A stretch of 64,000 bases of DNA. Source: Enoplosus armatus (taxonomy: Eukaryota > Chordata > Actinopteri > Centrarchiformes > Enoplosidae). A program made the translations under genes and the position numbers. The notes under the pieces are model-generated. The model searched no databases. It was not told the origin of the DNA and worked only from the letters and a program-made list of their open reading frames with translations. Positions within the stretch are counted from its first letter, which is position 1. Each line of letters opens with the position of its first letter. The DNA lies in assembly GCF_043641665.1 (NCBI RefSeq), contig NC_092189.1, positions 7,333,333-7,397,332 on the forward strand. Reading direction: 5' to 3'. Positions 52,917 through 61,800 of this stretch are shown here, piece after piece.

Positions 52917-55823
52917 CTTCTCTATGTCTGGAGCTGATGCATCAATCTGTGAGCTGGCTTCTGTCTTCAGCATTTTCCACAGACTTCTTTCTTGAGCTGA
53001 TTGCGCGGCTGCTTCTTCACGCTGTAATCAGCTGCTGTATAATGGGTTCAAATGACAGGTTAAATGCACATGATTAGTGATCTGTTCTGCTTCTCACTAA
53101 TGCATGAGAGGGGGATTATGGTAATGTGGCATCCAGAAAGTAATGTGGCTTTATAAAGCACGGTCAAAGACAGAGGGAGGATAAAATGACGGATGGGATG
53201 GATGTATGTATTTCTACATGCTAAGTGAATGTGTGTGCACACAAAGTAAGTCTGACTGTTCAGAGGGGCATAGTCAGCCCTTTTGAGGAAAAAAGGAGAC
53301 AGAAATAAAGCAGGAAAAAGAGGAGAAGGAGGAAAAAAGGGGGAAATAACTAAGATTTGATGTCATGGTTTTACAGTGGAAATGAATGGACTGAAGCACG
53401 CGCAATATCATTGGTCAAGGTCAATAACCTGGGTACACACAGTGATTCTCTGAAAGCAATTGCCCAGCAAAGACTGAAATCAAATGATGAAACACAGCCC
53501 AGCCACAGAGTTCATAAACACGTCCGACAGATAAGGTAATTGGCTGCTGACAGCGGATTGTCACTCTGGTGCAATGGTATAATACAGTTTAGCCATTAGC
53601 CTCCAAATCACACGGGCCGCATGCCAATGTCATCCTGTCCCAAGATGAGAAATTGATTTCATGCTTGGGTGACTGTCATCAGGAAAGAAAGGGAGAAAGA
53701 AACAGAGGGAGAGAGAGGGATGAAAAAGTGAAAGAAAAAGCAACAGAGAGATGGAAGAGAATATAGAAATTCGATTTTTAAATTCTGCTACTGCTTTCAC
53801 AAACATTCAGCCTCAGAAAATATACAGGGGATCTGATGAAAAGCAGAGAACAGAAACGCAGACAATAGAGAAGAGACAGTGTTTATGAAGTTCAAAAGAA
53901 CATACAACATGCTTGTGTGTGTGTGGGGGGGGAGGGGGGGTAGACACTGAACAATAAAAGCTTTAGAGAACTGCTGGCTGTGCAGAGGCCCATACAGGAG
54001 AGCATATTATGGGCAGGGATGTGGCAGAGTCTAGCTGCACAATAGTGCCCCGGTGCCTCATGGGATGTGGAGAGCTCTCTGGAACATGGGGGGGTGGCTG
54101 TCTAATAGGTGTATTCAACATGATGCTCATCGATGACAGTTTCCATTACTGTACCGCTGCTATGAGTGAGAGGGGAAATGCAAGGAGAGCAAGTGAGAAG
54201 CAGATTGGTATTACACTCAAGTGATGATGTAATGTTTAGGCGACACAAACAGCACCCCCATCCCCCCTCTTCTTCTCTTTTCTGCTCGCTTCCTGTGTTC
54301 ACCCCCCTTTTTCTCTGGGGCACAGCATCGAGCCCTTCCGATTGGTTAATAGCACCACAGAGATGCTGAGAATATCCACCAACCAGGGCCCAGGGTGCCC
54401 CTTCACACCGTTACCACAGCAACCCCTCACAACCACAGTGAGCGTGCACACATGTATGGATGTGCACGCTTGTATGCCAGAGTGCGTGTGTGTGTGTGTG
54501 TGTGTGTATGTGTGCGCTGTATACATGTGTTTTCATGTGTGTAACAGCTACACGTAGGGAACATGTAACAACAACCCTCCAATGAATAGCCCTCAGTGAG
54601 TTCATCTGCTGTACAACGGCTCCGAGTGCAGCTCATACAGTAACAAACACAACTTACTCTGCTTCTTCTCCTCAACAACAGCTTTGAAAGATTGCCAAAG
54701 AAAGTTTCTACTTTAAAATGTCCATCTTACTGAGTCATTTTAAGCACTGACTGTGAAAAGTCTTAAAACTAGTGAAAAAAACTGACAGTGGTTTGCACTA
54801 ATCTCATAATTTTGTTTACATTTGTTGGACATTATGTCAGATAAGTCCATAATTATGCAAAAAATTGGTGTGATTAGATGACACATTTCTTCTTAATCTA
54901 TGGTTGTTTTTTTGAGTTTTTTTGAGTCATTTGCAAATAACTGAAAGTAACCCATGACTTTTTATTAAAAGCAGCCTTAACCCGCCGCTTTTTGATTTCT
55001 AATTTCCACATGTACAAATACTTAACTGTCATGAGCCCCTTTCAGGACTGCACTCAACTCTGCAAATGTGCCAGTAAATCTACATGTCAGCGACATGTCA
55101 GCAAAATGGGAATAAAAAAAAACTTAAATGACCTATATTTGGCCTATATTCTTTAAGCAATAGTTAAGCTATTATATTTAAAACATTACAAACCACATGC
55201 TGAGAAACACATGCCGTTGTAAGAGAGTGTGAGATTATGTCACCACTGGGTCTACTGTGGATCAGCAGTGCTCACCTGTGGCACTGCAAAGCTAGTTGAG
55301 ATAGTCTCGTTAGACCACAGCGTACAACTGAGGGAAAATCCCATCCAAGTTGACAGCGCAATAACAAGCTACCTTAGCAGGAGCCTAAGTCCCCTGCAAG
55401 GCATCTCTGATCCGTTCCAATCCTCACTGTGGGCTAATAGTAGCACTCAGCATGTACACTAGGAGATGGATGAACAAGAGGATACAGCGAATATCTGTCA
55501 ATGTATGTGTATGGAAGGTGGTGACCAAGATAGATGTCTTGTTTCTAGTCTACAACTGGATTCCCATGTTATTGAACTCTAACACCCCACGTCTGGAGAC
55601 TTCACCTGTTGATGTGATCCCTACAGCTGTTTGTCTGCTCTAACTCACACTGTGTGGCATTGTTATGGGTCAGGTTCCCATGTCTTACCGGTGCAGGTGA
55701 AACACTTGACGTGAAAGTGGGTGTCTTGTACTCGTACCACCTCTCCTTTGCATGCTTCCCGACATCGCTGGCACCGGATTGGTCCAGAACTTCGTTCACC
55801 GCCCTCAGAGCCTTGGTGATAAG
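24644..55823 (-). CDS. ablim3: ablim3, actin-binding LIM protein 3 (gene-level span; 5' end not found)
   Basis: Cytoskeletal scaffold: four LIM zinc-binding domains for protein partners and a C-terminal villin headpiece for F-actin; the abLIM family is linked to the STARS/SRF pathway (family knowledge). Twenty-two exons join in frame to about 690 residues: 55823-55689, 45915-45732, 41840-41725, 39689-39563, 39397-39304, 36435-36348, 36212-36154, 36053-35982, 34291-34130, 33024-32995, 32845-32719, 31606-31511, 31164-31114, 28302-28168, 27949-27879, 27656-27488, 26239-26210, 25859-25804, 25540-25474, 25365-25358, 25227-25147, 24757-24644. Human ABLIM3 is about 683 residues, so only a short N-terminus is missing. 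ABLIM3 rather than ABLIM1/2 is chosen from the linker segment [18 protein letters not shown], the C-terminus KKQARLF and the neighbour afap1l1. The first exon seen has no ATG and needs one base from an upstream exon. Confidence 0.93.
25147..25227 (-). CDS. ablim3: ablim3 coding exon 21
   Basis: Codes for [20 protein letters not shown] and VDRARLE, the conserved lead-in to the headpiece. 27 whole codons. Acceptor ctgcag|ATT, donor GAG|gtaagt. Confidence 0.97.
25358..25365 (-). CDS. ablim3: ablim3 coding exon 20 (8- or 11-nt microexon)
   Basis: AATACAAG flanked by a cagcag acceptor and donor |gtaagg. With the G carried over from exon 19 it encodes Glu-Tyr-Lys, exactly the EYK that precedes IYPYE in human ABLIM3. 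Using the first CAG instead gives an 11-nt exon starting at 25368 and inserts Ala in frame. Confidence 0.85.
25474..25540 (-). CDS. ablim3: ablim3 coding exon 19
   Basis: Codes for [20 protein letters not shown] and SK. Human has TPSADLFHYDSMNAVNWGMR. Acceptor ccgcag|CCT, donor AAAG|gtaatt. Confidence 0.94.
25804..25859 (-). CDS. ablim3: ablim3 coding exon 18
   Basis: Codes for [18 protein letters not shown]; the KSASLPxYxRNG motif is shared with human ABLIM3 and ABLIM1. Acceptor ttttag|AT, donor AGG|gtgagt. Confidence 0.94.
26210..26239 (-). CDS. ablim3: ablim3 coding exon 17 (30-nt exon)
   Basis: Codes for PRSQYSADS with split codons at both ends (human SPRSHYLADSD). Acceptor ttgcag|CT, donor AGTG|gtgagt. 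Identified by phase and similarity. Confidence 0.9.
26240..27487 (-). other. ablim3 intron with GA microsatellite and CTG run
   Basis: About 1.25 kb. Contains (GA)n at 26751-26787 and a short CTG run at 27177-27193. No further exon. Confidence 0.7.
26751..26787 (+). repeat. (GA)n microsatellite
   Basis: About 18 GA units, then degenerate GATA-type repeats to about 26850. Confidence 0.95.
27488..27656 (-). CDS. ablim3: ablim3 coding exon 16
   Basis: Codes for [40 protein letters not shown] and [16 protein letters not shown]. [14 protein letters not shown] is invariant in abLIM3. Acceptor ctctcag|ATT, donor GGAT|gtaagg. Confidence 0.95.
27879..27949 (-). CDS. ablim3: ablim3 coding exon 15 (linker)
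   Basis: Codes for [20 protein letters not shown] and LQR, corresponding to human RARRFSSGGEEDDFDRSMHK. Acceptor tctcag|CC, donor AGA|gtaaga, whose phase 0 is needed by the next exon. Confidence 0.9.
28168..28302 (-). CDS. ablim3: ablim3 coding exon 14 (linker)
   Basis: Codes for [40 protein letters not shown] and SSPR. Matches human ATKSKTSEDI and the SPDPYYASESEYWTY segment. Acceptor ttcacag|AC, donor AGGG|gtagga. Confidence 0.94.
28303..31113 (-). other. ablim3 intron, 2.8 kb
   Basis: Holds a nearly complete inverted-repeat element (28383-28885) and short CA tracts around 29320-29500. A plus-strand acttac near 29545 would be a minus-strand donor, but no acceptor or homologous codons accompany it. 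Confidence 0.7.
28383..28885. mobile_element. nonautonomous element with 19-bp terminal inverted repeats
   Basis: The left end GACATTTTGGGAAATACGC is the exact reverse complement of the right end at 28867-28885. The 503-bp body has no long ORF, and the same internal words (GCTTAGxxTAGCAT-AAGACTGGAAAC, ACCTCTAAAGxTCAC, CTAAGCTAAGCTAA) recur in other copies here. This is MITE-like; the transposase superfamily is not assigned. Confidence 0.8.
31114..31164 (-). CDS. ablim3: ablim3 coding exon 13 (linker)
   Basis: Codes for [16 protein letters not shown]. The NIYRKPPIY motif is conserved in the abLIM family. Two acceptors six bases apart (exon start 31164 or 31158) both keep the frame. Donor GCGG|gtacag. 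Confidence 0.93.
31511..31606 (-). CDS. ablim3: ablim3 coding exon 12 (linker)
   Basis: Codes for [20 protein letters not shown] and [11 protein letters not shown]. Human has [20 protein letters not shown] and PKHFHIP. Acceptor ctgcag|GC, donor CCAG|gtagga. Confidence 0.95.
32020..32533. mobile_element. second long copy of the inverted-repeat element
   Basis: Begins TTAAAGGAACAGTTCGACAT and ends with ATGTTGAACTATTCCTTTAA, imperfect inverted repeats that extend the ends seen at 28383. Shares the internal words of the family. Lies in an ablim3 intron. Confidence 0.78.
32719..32845 (-). CDS. ablim3: ablim3 coding exon 11 (linker)
   Basis: Codes for [40 protein letters not shown] and YP, the diagnostic ABLIM3 linker rich in Ser-Pro sites. 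Acceptor ttttcag|GAC, donor CCGG|gtgagt. Confidence 0.96.
32995..33024 (-). CDS. ablim3: ablim3 coding exon 10 (30-nt linker exon)
   Basis: Ten codons, [10 protein letters not shown], between cttcag|TCA and CAG|gtaagc. The human long isoform has the same ten residues at this point. Too short for an ORF search; found by splice sites and similarity. Confidence 0.9.
33248..33602. mobile_element. third copy of the inverted-repeat element (internally deleted)
   Basis: Starts TTAAAGGCATAGTTTGGTAT and ends near TATTTCCCAAAATGTCGAAA. About 355 bp, so roughly 150 bp is missing from the middle. Same orientation-ambiguous inverted ends. Confidence 0.72.
34130..34291 (-). CDS. ablim3: ablim3 coding exon 9 (linker, symmetric exon)
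   Basis: Codes for [40 protein letters not shown] and [14 protein letters not shown], 54 whole codons in phase 0/0. The [11 protein letters not shown] motif is shared by all abLIM proteins. Acceptor tctccag|GCC, donor GAG|gtactg. Confidence 0.95.
34481..34504 (+). repeat. (TG)n microsatellite
   Basis: About 12 TG units, preceded by diverged CA units on the same strand. Confidence 0.95.
35100..35585. repeat. dispersed repeat family 2, copy A
   Basis: Contains repeating internal units: GATATTTCATTCAAAACC, GATCACCGAAGGCAGTAGGA, AATGTCTGTACAAAATG, then a second GATCACTAAAGCCATTAGGA and TGGACCAAAGTGGTG. The same ordered words occur at 51055-51375 and 61225-61800. Confidence 0.7.
35982..36053 (-). 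CDS. ablim3: ablim3 coding exon 8 (linker)
   Basis: Codes for [20 protein letters not shown] and RVIC, 24 whole codons. Acceptor ctcacag|CAC (a second AG five bases on would break the frame), donor TGT|gtaagt. Matches human [20 protein letters not shown]. Confidence 0.95.
36154..36212 (-). CDS. ablim3: ablim3 coding exon 7 (LIM4 end)
   Basis: Codes for [19 protein letters not shown]: the last LIM4 ligands and the basic helix that follows. Acceptor cttcag|GA, donor AGG|gtgaga. Human ABLIM3 has [19 protein letters not shown] here. Confidence 0.95.
36297..36324 (+). repeat. (TG)n microsatellite
   Basis: About 14 units, only about 25 bp downstream of the donor of ablim3 coding exon 6. Confidence 0.95.
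36348..36435 (-). CDS. ablim3: ablim3 coding exon 6 (LIM4 core)
   Basis: Codes for [20 protein letters not shown] and KEGEEMYLT, with the central His-x2-Cys-x2-Cys-x2-Cys ligands of LIM4. Acceptor ctcacag|GCG, donor ACAG|gtgaaa. Confidence 0.97.
37705..38165. repeat. dispersed repeat with CGTCAACGAAAACT motif
   Basis: The left part reads GCGTTATTTCCGTCAACGAA and the body is rich in GACTAAAATTAA-type words, ending near CCAACGTAAAATTAAAG. It resembles a repeat I know to be common in fish genomes; single copy in this window, boundaries approximate. Confidence 0.4.
38531..38566 (+). repeat. (GT)n microsatellite
   Basis: Eighteen uninterrupted GT units. Confidence 0.97.
39304..39397 (-). CDS. 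ablim3: ablim3 coding exon 5 (LIM3 end, LIM4 start)
   Basis: Codes for [20 protein letters not shown] and [11 protein letters not shown], closing LIM3 and opening LIM4. Acceptor ttgcag|G, donor GGAG|gtgaga. Confidence 0.97.
39563..39689 (-). CDS. ablim3: ablim3 coding exon 4 (LIM3, first part)
   Basis: Codes for [40 protein letters not shown] and SK. Ligand spacing is that of a standard LIM domain. Acceptor ctccag|AC, donor AGCAA|gtgagt. Confidence 0.97.
39690..41724 (-). other. ablim3 intron, 2.0 kb
   Basis: Contains the fourth inverted-repeat element and otherwise no recognisable feature. Confidence 0.7.
40621..40928. mobile_element. fourth copy of the inverted-repeat element (internally deleted)
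   Basis: Left end TTGACATTTTGGGAAATAAG, right end GCGTATTTCCAAAATGTTTA, with CTTAGCTTAGCATAAAGACT inside. About 308 bp, in the intron between ablim3 coding exons 3 and 4. Confidence 0.75.
41725..41840 (-). CDS. ablim3: ablim3 coding exon 3 (LIM2 end)
   Basis: Codes for [20 protein letters not shown] and [18 protein letters not shown], ending LIM2 and entering the LIM2-LIM3 spacer. Acceptor ccccag|T, donor AGCC|gtaagt. Confidence 0.96.
42796..42837 (+). repeat. (TG)n microsatellite
   Basis: About 21 TG units. Confidence 0.97.
43595..43745 (+). repeat. purine-rich GAT/GAG low-complexity tract
   Basis: Repeated GATGATG, GAGGATGAGGA and AGAAGG words on the plus strand; open in several frames only because of its composition. 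Confidence 0.8.
43875..43957 (+). repeat. long (CA)n microsatellite with one interruption
   Basis: About 41 AC units, broken once by a CG near 43907. The longest simple repeat in the window. Confidence 0.97.
45325..45460. repeat. dispersed repeat, copy B
   Basis: Diverged counterpart of 15790-15925; see the shared words GAGCATTTAGCA, TAAAGAGCCAGA and AGAAGTTGGTGGAGA. The similarity may run on to about 45500. Confidence 0.6.
45732..45915 (-). CDS. ablim3: ablim3 coding exon 2 (LIM1 end, LIM2 start)
   Basis: Finishes LIM1 ([31 protein letters not shown]) and starts LIM2 ([30 protein letters not shown]). All zinc ligands are intact. Acceptor cccacag|TG, donor TGCAG|gtacac. Confidence 0.97.
46997..47170. 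repeat. fragment of the inverted-repeat element
   Basis: Contains the family words TATGTGCCGAACTATTTCTT, CAGGCAACA and CTTTATGCTAAATTAAGCTA. The left end is absent and the right end is not recognisable. Confidence 0.6.
47194..47216 (+). repeat. interstitial telomere-type (TTAGGG)n
   Basis: Three full GGGTTA units plus a partial fourth, without interruption. Confidence 0.9.
47932..47952 (+). repeat. (CA)n microsatellite
   Basis: About ten CA units. Confidence 0.95.
51055..51375. repeat. dispersed repeat family 2, copy B
   Basis: Contains GTGTTAGCATGCTAACATTG, AATGTCTGCACCAAATTTCA, CATGGCAACCCA and GGGGACCAAAGTGGTGGACC, in the family order. Internally shorter than the copy at 61225. Confidence 0.7.
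51780..52065 (-). promoter_or_regulatory. candidate internal CpG-rich promoter and first exon of ablim3
   Basis: From about 51830 to 52065 there are roughly 17 CpG dinucleotides, far denser than the flanks. It contains two inverted CCAAT boxes (attgg at 51994-51998 and 52006-52010) and an RFX X-box-like GTAGCTATAGCAAC (52039-52026, minus strand). Reading left on the minus strand, a donor CACG|gtgagg occurs at 51780/51779. An open frame across the block reaches this donor in phase 1, the phase accepted by ablim3 coding exon 2, but it lacks an obvious ATG in frame. Promoter role is inference. Confidence 0.4.
52859..52913 (+). repeat. (CA)n microsatellite
   Basis: About 27 uninterrupted CA units. 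Confidence 0.97.
54485..54507 (+). repeat. (GT)n microsatellite
   Basis: About 11 GT units with looser flanking TG-rich sequence. Confidence 0.93.
55689..55823 (-). CDS. ablim3: ablim3 coding exon 1 of 22 seen (LIM1, first half)
   Basis: Codes for [20 protein letters not shown], then [20 protein letters not shown]. The Cys-x2-Cys and His-x2-Cys-x2-Cys ligands of LIM1 are all present. Acceptor catcag|CT, donor ACCG|gtaaga. No ATG occurs in the exon, so translation begins further upstream. Confidence 0.95.
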
Positions 55824-56157
55824 CTGATGAAGACAAAAGAAACACAATTAATATTCCACTAAACTATTTTGCAAGCTGACGGTTTGCCAAAGCCCCCTTA
55901 GTTACTGTTGCTACGCCTGTCAAGCTTTCCATTTCCATATATGCAGTTTACAATGAAAACGGTGGCAGATTACCGCTTGAAATCCTCAGTAATTGTTGAA
56001 ACAATGGGTTCTTTCTGACAGTGGTAGACATAAGCAAGCTCCTCATTTCTAGCCAGCTAATTAAGCTGATGTTAGCTTCATGAGTTGGTTGAAAATGCTG
56101 TGTCCGGCTAACTATTTCGTGTTTCGATTTGACTTTATTCATGGCTTCATACAGTAC

Positions 56158-56213
56158 ATATACTATATATATATATGTATATATATATGTATATATACAT
56201 ATATATATTGCTA
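56158..56213. repeat. AT-rich palindromic (TA/TATG)n tract
   Basis: Alternating TATA and TATG units, largely self-complementary, so it could extrude a hairpin. Confidence 0.85.
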
Positions 56214-58236
56214 CAATACTAAAGCTAAACCTAACAGGTCCCAGTGAAAAGGTCAGCATTCTTATAGTTGATGATCCACGTAATAAAGAAACAGCATGTT
56301 CTCGTGTTTAAGTATGATAAGGAAAAAGTAAAAACAGATTACATTTATGCTTTATTGTTTGTAATTTCACATTTCACTTCCTGTGTTCATCCTCCCGTGT
56401 TTCACATTTCACTTTTAAAGTTACAAGAGTGAAGGCTTTTAAGGTGGTTAACCAATTTGTTAGGCAAAACATAATGCTATCTTGGGTAATGAGTTGGCTG
56501 GAATAATAAATAAATCAAGACAGGGCTGGTAACGTTAGCCTACACTCTGATATAGTAGCATCCAGAGTCGGCTCTCATACAGTGGAGAATCACTACACAC
56601 AGTGGATGTGCTAGTCATGCATGGGGCTTATATTCAATGCAACTTATAACCCTGCTAAATACTGTACCTGGCTTTGGAAGTAATGCTGGTTTGGGTTTGC
56701 AGCTTACGTTAGAGCAGACACACACACTGTTTAAGCCATTCCTTCCTTTTGCTCTTATATTTTTGGTTTTGGAAAGAGTTGAAAACAAAACACTATCCAA
56801 ACTCTTTAAACACGGAACATCACTTCCACTAGAGCTCCGTGTACACCGCTTCGACAGAAATGCTGGACAGGCCTGCCGTGCCTAGTTATGGTTGCTAAGC
56901 TATGATTGGTGAATCATAGCACAAATAGTTTCGCCTCATACTAACTGGTATACAATAATATACCAATAATATAATAGATATGACCCCGACAAACTATAAT
57001 CAACATTTCTAAATGGCACAGATACAACTGTATCAACCACTTTAATGGACAAAATAATGTTATATTAATTCAAAATCATAATGGACTTCAGCATTAAGCT
57101 TAACAAACCGTCTTATATTTTCTCCAATGTATGCAGCAATTCATCACCAGAACTGGGGCTCTGAGTACACTACCAACTGTACTGTGTGCAGTTCACATAA
57201 TAAGATCAGCATGTAACTCTGTCAACACTTGTTCTAAAGCTGTGAGGTCTGACACCTATGTAAGCTGGGTAAGCTCCAGGCTTTCTCTCGCACTGTCTCT
57301 ATTTTTCACGCACTCACTCATACAGGCTGACACACACACACACGCACACACACACTGCTGCGTCAGGTTAGAAAGTGGATGGATCCCCCCACCTCATTGT
57401 GCATTAGCTTACATGTCAGACTCCTGCAAGCCCGAGTTCTCACATACAGCCTTAACAGTAATGGAATAAACGCTATCACAAGCTAAATGATAAATTAATT
57501 TGCTCTTAAATTAGTTTGGAAAATGAATTTATCTAAGACCTCTTAGGCTATTAGAGGCTCTTTAAAGGTCCATCTTCTCTTCTAGGCTATAAACAGATTC
57601 TCTTGCAGAGGCAACCAGCCTCCCAATACTAAGACTGTGCCAGAACAGCTGGGTTCACAGTCTCTTATTTTGCTCCATCTTCCTTAAGGAGCATGTGAGT
57701 GGTCCTACACTCTGTGGAAGGGGTATAATGGCAGGGTAACCAGCTGGCCTTACTGCCTACCTGAATAGGTGAAGGACTTTACAGCTTCAGTCAGAGCCGC
57801 TGCAGCATATGGGCTGGCGTGACAGAGCTGCTGATTCCATTTCACTGGATGAATCCCGAAGGACTCGCAGCACTTAAAAAGTCTAACAGCCTTACATGCT
57901 TCATAGCCAGAGCACCCTTTGCATGCTCCAAGTTTGACGACAGTATATGCATAGTGTAGGCTACAGTATGTACTGAGTGTGACGGCATATCCATGGGTGC
58001 AAGACAGACTGTATGACTGTAGTTTATTTTCTTGTTCAGGACAGGAGTGTAGGCACTGGAAATATGCTAGCATGATTAATTCCCACTCCCAATCTCCCAC
58101 ACTCTCAAGTCTCTGTTAGTTCATTGTTTCCATCACAATGCTGGCAGCACCAGTGGGACCCACTACCCTGCCTGATAAGTGCTCAGCCACTGGTTCAAAT
58201 AATGACACTCCCTTGGAAGTGGGTTTTTGTATATGC

Positions 58237-58239
<3 letters not shown>

Positions 58240-58271
<32 letters not shown>
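58240..58271 (+). repeat. (TG)n microsatellite
   Basis: About 16 TG units. Confidence 0.95.
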
Positions 58272-58272
<1 letters not shown>

Positions 58273-61224
58273 CCAGGAAAAAGGAAGGCAATCTTTCTTT
58301 GTCGTAAAACCAAACACTGATCCCATCAGGTGTGAATGAGAGATAATGGGAAATAATGGCAGTACATGCAAGCCTGTGCCAACACCTCATGGAAACACAC
58401 CGGACATTTATTTACAATGCTGACCTTCTGAAAGTGGGCAAAAACAAACCTCTGGCTCACTATAAAATGCTCTGCTTTCACAGCCCAGCCAGGCAAAGTT
58501 GTTTGAAAGAAACAACACGTATAAAAACTGTGCAAGGTGCTGAATAAAGATTGTCAACATGTACCTAAATCGTACAGGGGTGCAGTGTTCAAGGCGGAGG
58601 CCAGGCAAATAGCAAGGATTCCTGCTAATTTGCAACAAGTATGTTTTAATGAATGAGATGCTTATTTAACTTGTTGACTGTGCATGCCAAAAAGCCGCAC
58701 CTCCGCAGAGAATCCAGGTACACAATCACCGCAGGAGCTGAAGCATTATGTAACACCATCAAACTGTGTCAGAGCGTTCATTCTCATTGAACGCAGCCAA
58801 GCTCTCCCTGTCTAAACCCATTATAGAGCTCTCGAGCAACCCTCCATCCTCTCCCATGCTGAGGTGTTGAGTCACTTTTCTAATGATAGCCACAAGACTA
58901 CATGGGTAATCCACTGACTCCAAATCAGTGGTGAGTGCCTCGGGAGAATACAGCCTCCGGCAGACAGGTGATAAGAACAGGGCCAGGGTCAGAGAGGCTG
59001 ACAGCATCCCTAGGGACTGAGAGGCTGCTACTATTTCTGCCCCTGACCTGACAGCCCCGGGGAAGTACATGCTGGAAGCTCAGTCACAAGGGATTCTGGG
59101 AGATCAGTAGTGATGAGTGAGTGGGGTGAAGAGCAGCGATCAAAAGGGAAGCAACGCAAAGATGATGTGGATTTAATGTGAGTTATTATAGGAAAAATGT
59201 GTTGTTTTACGACCCAAATTTACTTTTTGTACTTTTATACAGTTTTTGCTAACATTCCCTTATCAGTTGTATTATTACATTGTATGAATTTTGGACACAG
59301 GGACAACTTTAAATCAGCATCTAGTGTGCACAGACCACAGGCCTAAATCTGGTTCTAAACAAATCTAATTCAACCCAGTCACACTGGGCCACTTATATGT
59401 TAGCAATACCTACCTGTAGCTAAAGATTTCACAAACTAATCCAAAGTGTAGTAATTCTGCTGACATTTCTACCACACACATCTTCAGTTGTCACCAAATC
59501 CAATGCTAAAATCTAAAGCTACTCCTTGAATGAACCAATACGTAGTTCGGCTAATGCCAGCTTCAAGAAATCAATGTATTGAAGTACCCTGAAGTAACCT
59601 CAGATCCATCTATAGCCCAGCCCATTGTCTGAAATAAGGTTTACTTGCTTCAGAAATTGACAAAACATGGTGTTAAGGAGAAAACCCAAATCCAAGCTTC
59701 ACCACACCTCTTCGGGTACAGAATTAAGAGAATCATCACTGTTGACGTATCTGTTTTTCTACAGGTTAAAATGCAATGAAACTATTTGGCTAGCGGTGTA
59801 TCTAGCTAAGACCAAAATATGTTCTTGTATTCTAGAGGAAGATACAGTATAAAATCAGCACTTAATGCTATATATTGTGGTAACAAAGCAACACCATGTC
59901 TTCCCTGTCTGTAATCCAATGCACCCAATGATCAGGTGTGCCTTTCCCCCCATCCCATCCCTTTATCTCCCTTCGTCTCTGTCAGGACCTTGGCCAGGAG
60001 CATTCATCAGAACTATGATAGTGTCCAGTGATATCACAAACATACTGTCACTCTATGGAGAGAGAGAGAAAGGTCAGACTGCTACTGACAGTCTGAATGA
60101 TCACTCAATCCTAGCAGAAGCCAAGGTCATGGAGACGGCAACCTTGAGGACACAACACACCATATACTGAATGACTCTTCTTTTTATACTATTCATTTAA
60201 ATCAAATTAAATCAAGAGTTTAGAGTTTACAGATTAAATTTCAACTGACTGTTACTCCCATGCAGTCTCTCGCAGGGGCTTTAACTGTTGTACAAATATC
60301 AAAGTGAATACCAGTGTAGTAACCACAATAACACTAGCAGCAAATGAACAAGGAAAACATGTGCCTGATTTTATGTCAGGCTGTAAATACATAACAGTTG
60401 TGCATGACTGTGTACTCTGAATATTCATGTGTGCATCCCAGCATCTGTGTTTGCATCTGTGCATCTTTGTCTCCCACCTTTGTTCTCTGTGTTATTGAAC
60501 TAAGGCGTCTGGCAGCAGGAGTGATAAATGGTGTTTGGCTCTGGTTTGGACTGCTCACCAGATGAGGCAGAAGAGCAGGAATCATATATGATATGGCTCC
60601 CCTCCCTGTCTACCCTTGTTCTGACTCATTCCTCCCATAAAAAAAGAAAAAACACAACTGACATCGGAACAGCACAGAAAATATCCATCATTTAATCTAG
60701 TACTGTCCTGTGTATTTGTATCTAATCTATTTATTTTTTCCCTAAGGAGGACACTGTCAGTGGGTCATTGGATCATTCTGTCCATTCACACACTTTGGTC
60801 CAGACCAAGATATTGTATCCCTACAATTACTTGCCATGAAATTTAACATGAATATTCATGGTTCCCAGAGGAAAGTCTTATGATTTTGTGGACTCCCTGA
60901 CATTTTGTCTATCACCATCAAAACGTCAAAAACACTGATCCATGACAAAGCATCGGGAAAACTCTGGGTTTCCATGAACTTTACTTCACATATCTGTGGT
61001 CAGTGGAGAATGAATCCTTACGCTATCTGCAACCCGCTCTTTTTTCTTCCATGTCCACCATCAGGTCAAAGCAATCTTTTAAAGAATTGCGATGAGTTCC
61101 GTTCAAAGCATTTCCAGTCAGTCACTGATGCCAAAGCTCATGCTGATGCTGACTAAATCAGGTTGTTTCAAGACCTTTCTTGAATCAATAAGATGTTGAC
61201 ACATCTATAGAAAACTCTTAAAAC

Positions 61225-61800
61225 AAGTGAAATTACATTAATTAATTTGTATGACAGCAGTTCTTTTAGCAAAATGCTAATGCCAACAGGCTAACTGCTC
61301 ACAACAACAATTTTAACATGCTAGTAATGTTTACCATGTTCAGATCTTAGCTTAACGTGTTAGAATGCTAAGATTTACTAATTAGAATTAAACACATAGT
61401 GTAGCTGAGGCTGATGAGAATGTAATTAATTTTGCAGATAGTTGGTCATTTACCTCTACTGGACAATCATGGTGGTCAAAAGTCAGGCGATCATCAAAGT
61501 CATTAAGATTCATCGTGTGGTAACCCTGAATGTCTGTAAAAGATTTTGTGCCAATCCGTCCAGTGGATGTTGAGATATTCAGCAGAAAAAGTGTCAACTT
61601 TGACGAGCTGGTGGCACACGATGAAAAGTCAGAGGATCACCAAAGTCATTAGGATTCACCCCCTTGGAGCAATGAGTAACTGTAGCAAATGTCATGGCAA
61701 TCCAGCCAACCGTTGTTGAGATATTTAATTCTCAACCAAAGTAGTGGACAGACAGACCAACATCCATGGAGCGACACTGCACGTGTGGCTAAAAAGACTA
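61225..61800. repeat. dispersed repeat family 2, copy C
   Basis: The most complete copy: GTGTTAGAATGCTAAGA, then GTCAGGCGATCATCAAAGTC with TTAAGATTCATC and GAATGTCTGTAAAAGAT, then a second unit GTCAGAGGATCACCAAAGTC with TTAGGATTCACC, ending CAAAGTAGTGGACAGACAGA. Confidence 0.75.

Larger units (their letters stand above)
45916..55688 (-). other. ablim3 intron splitting LIM1, 9.8 kb
   Basis: The largest intron seen. Holds a repeat fragment (46997-47170), telomere-like repeats (47194-47216), CA tracts (47932-47952, 52859-52913), dispersed repeat family 2 (51055-51375) and a CpG-rich block (51830-52065) that may be an internal promoter. Confidence 0.75.

Noticed and set aside
57750..58100. 116-codon minus-strand frame upstream of ablim3 LIM1
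   Set aside because: No domain and an unusual Cys/Tyr-rich composition; only its last few codons and the donor at 57761 are of interest, and that is covered as a weak candidate.
60559..60585. Possible ablim3 start exon, ATG followed by eight codons and a gtgagc donor
   Set aside because: It ends in phase 0, whereas the first LIM1 exon needs one extra base, so the two cannot join in frame.
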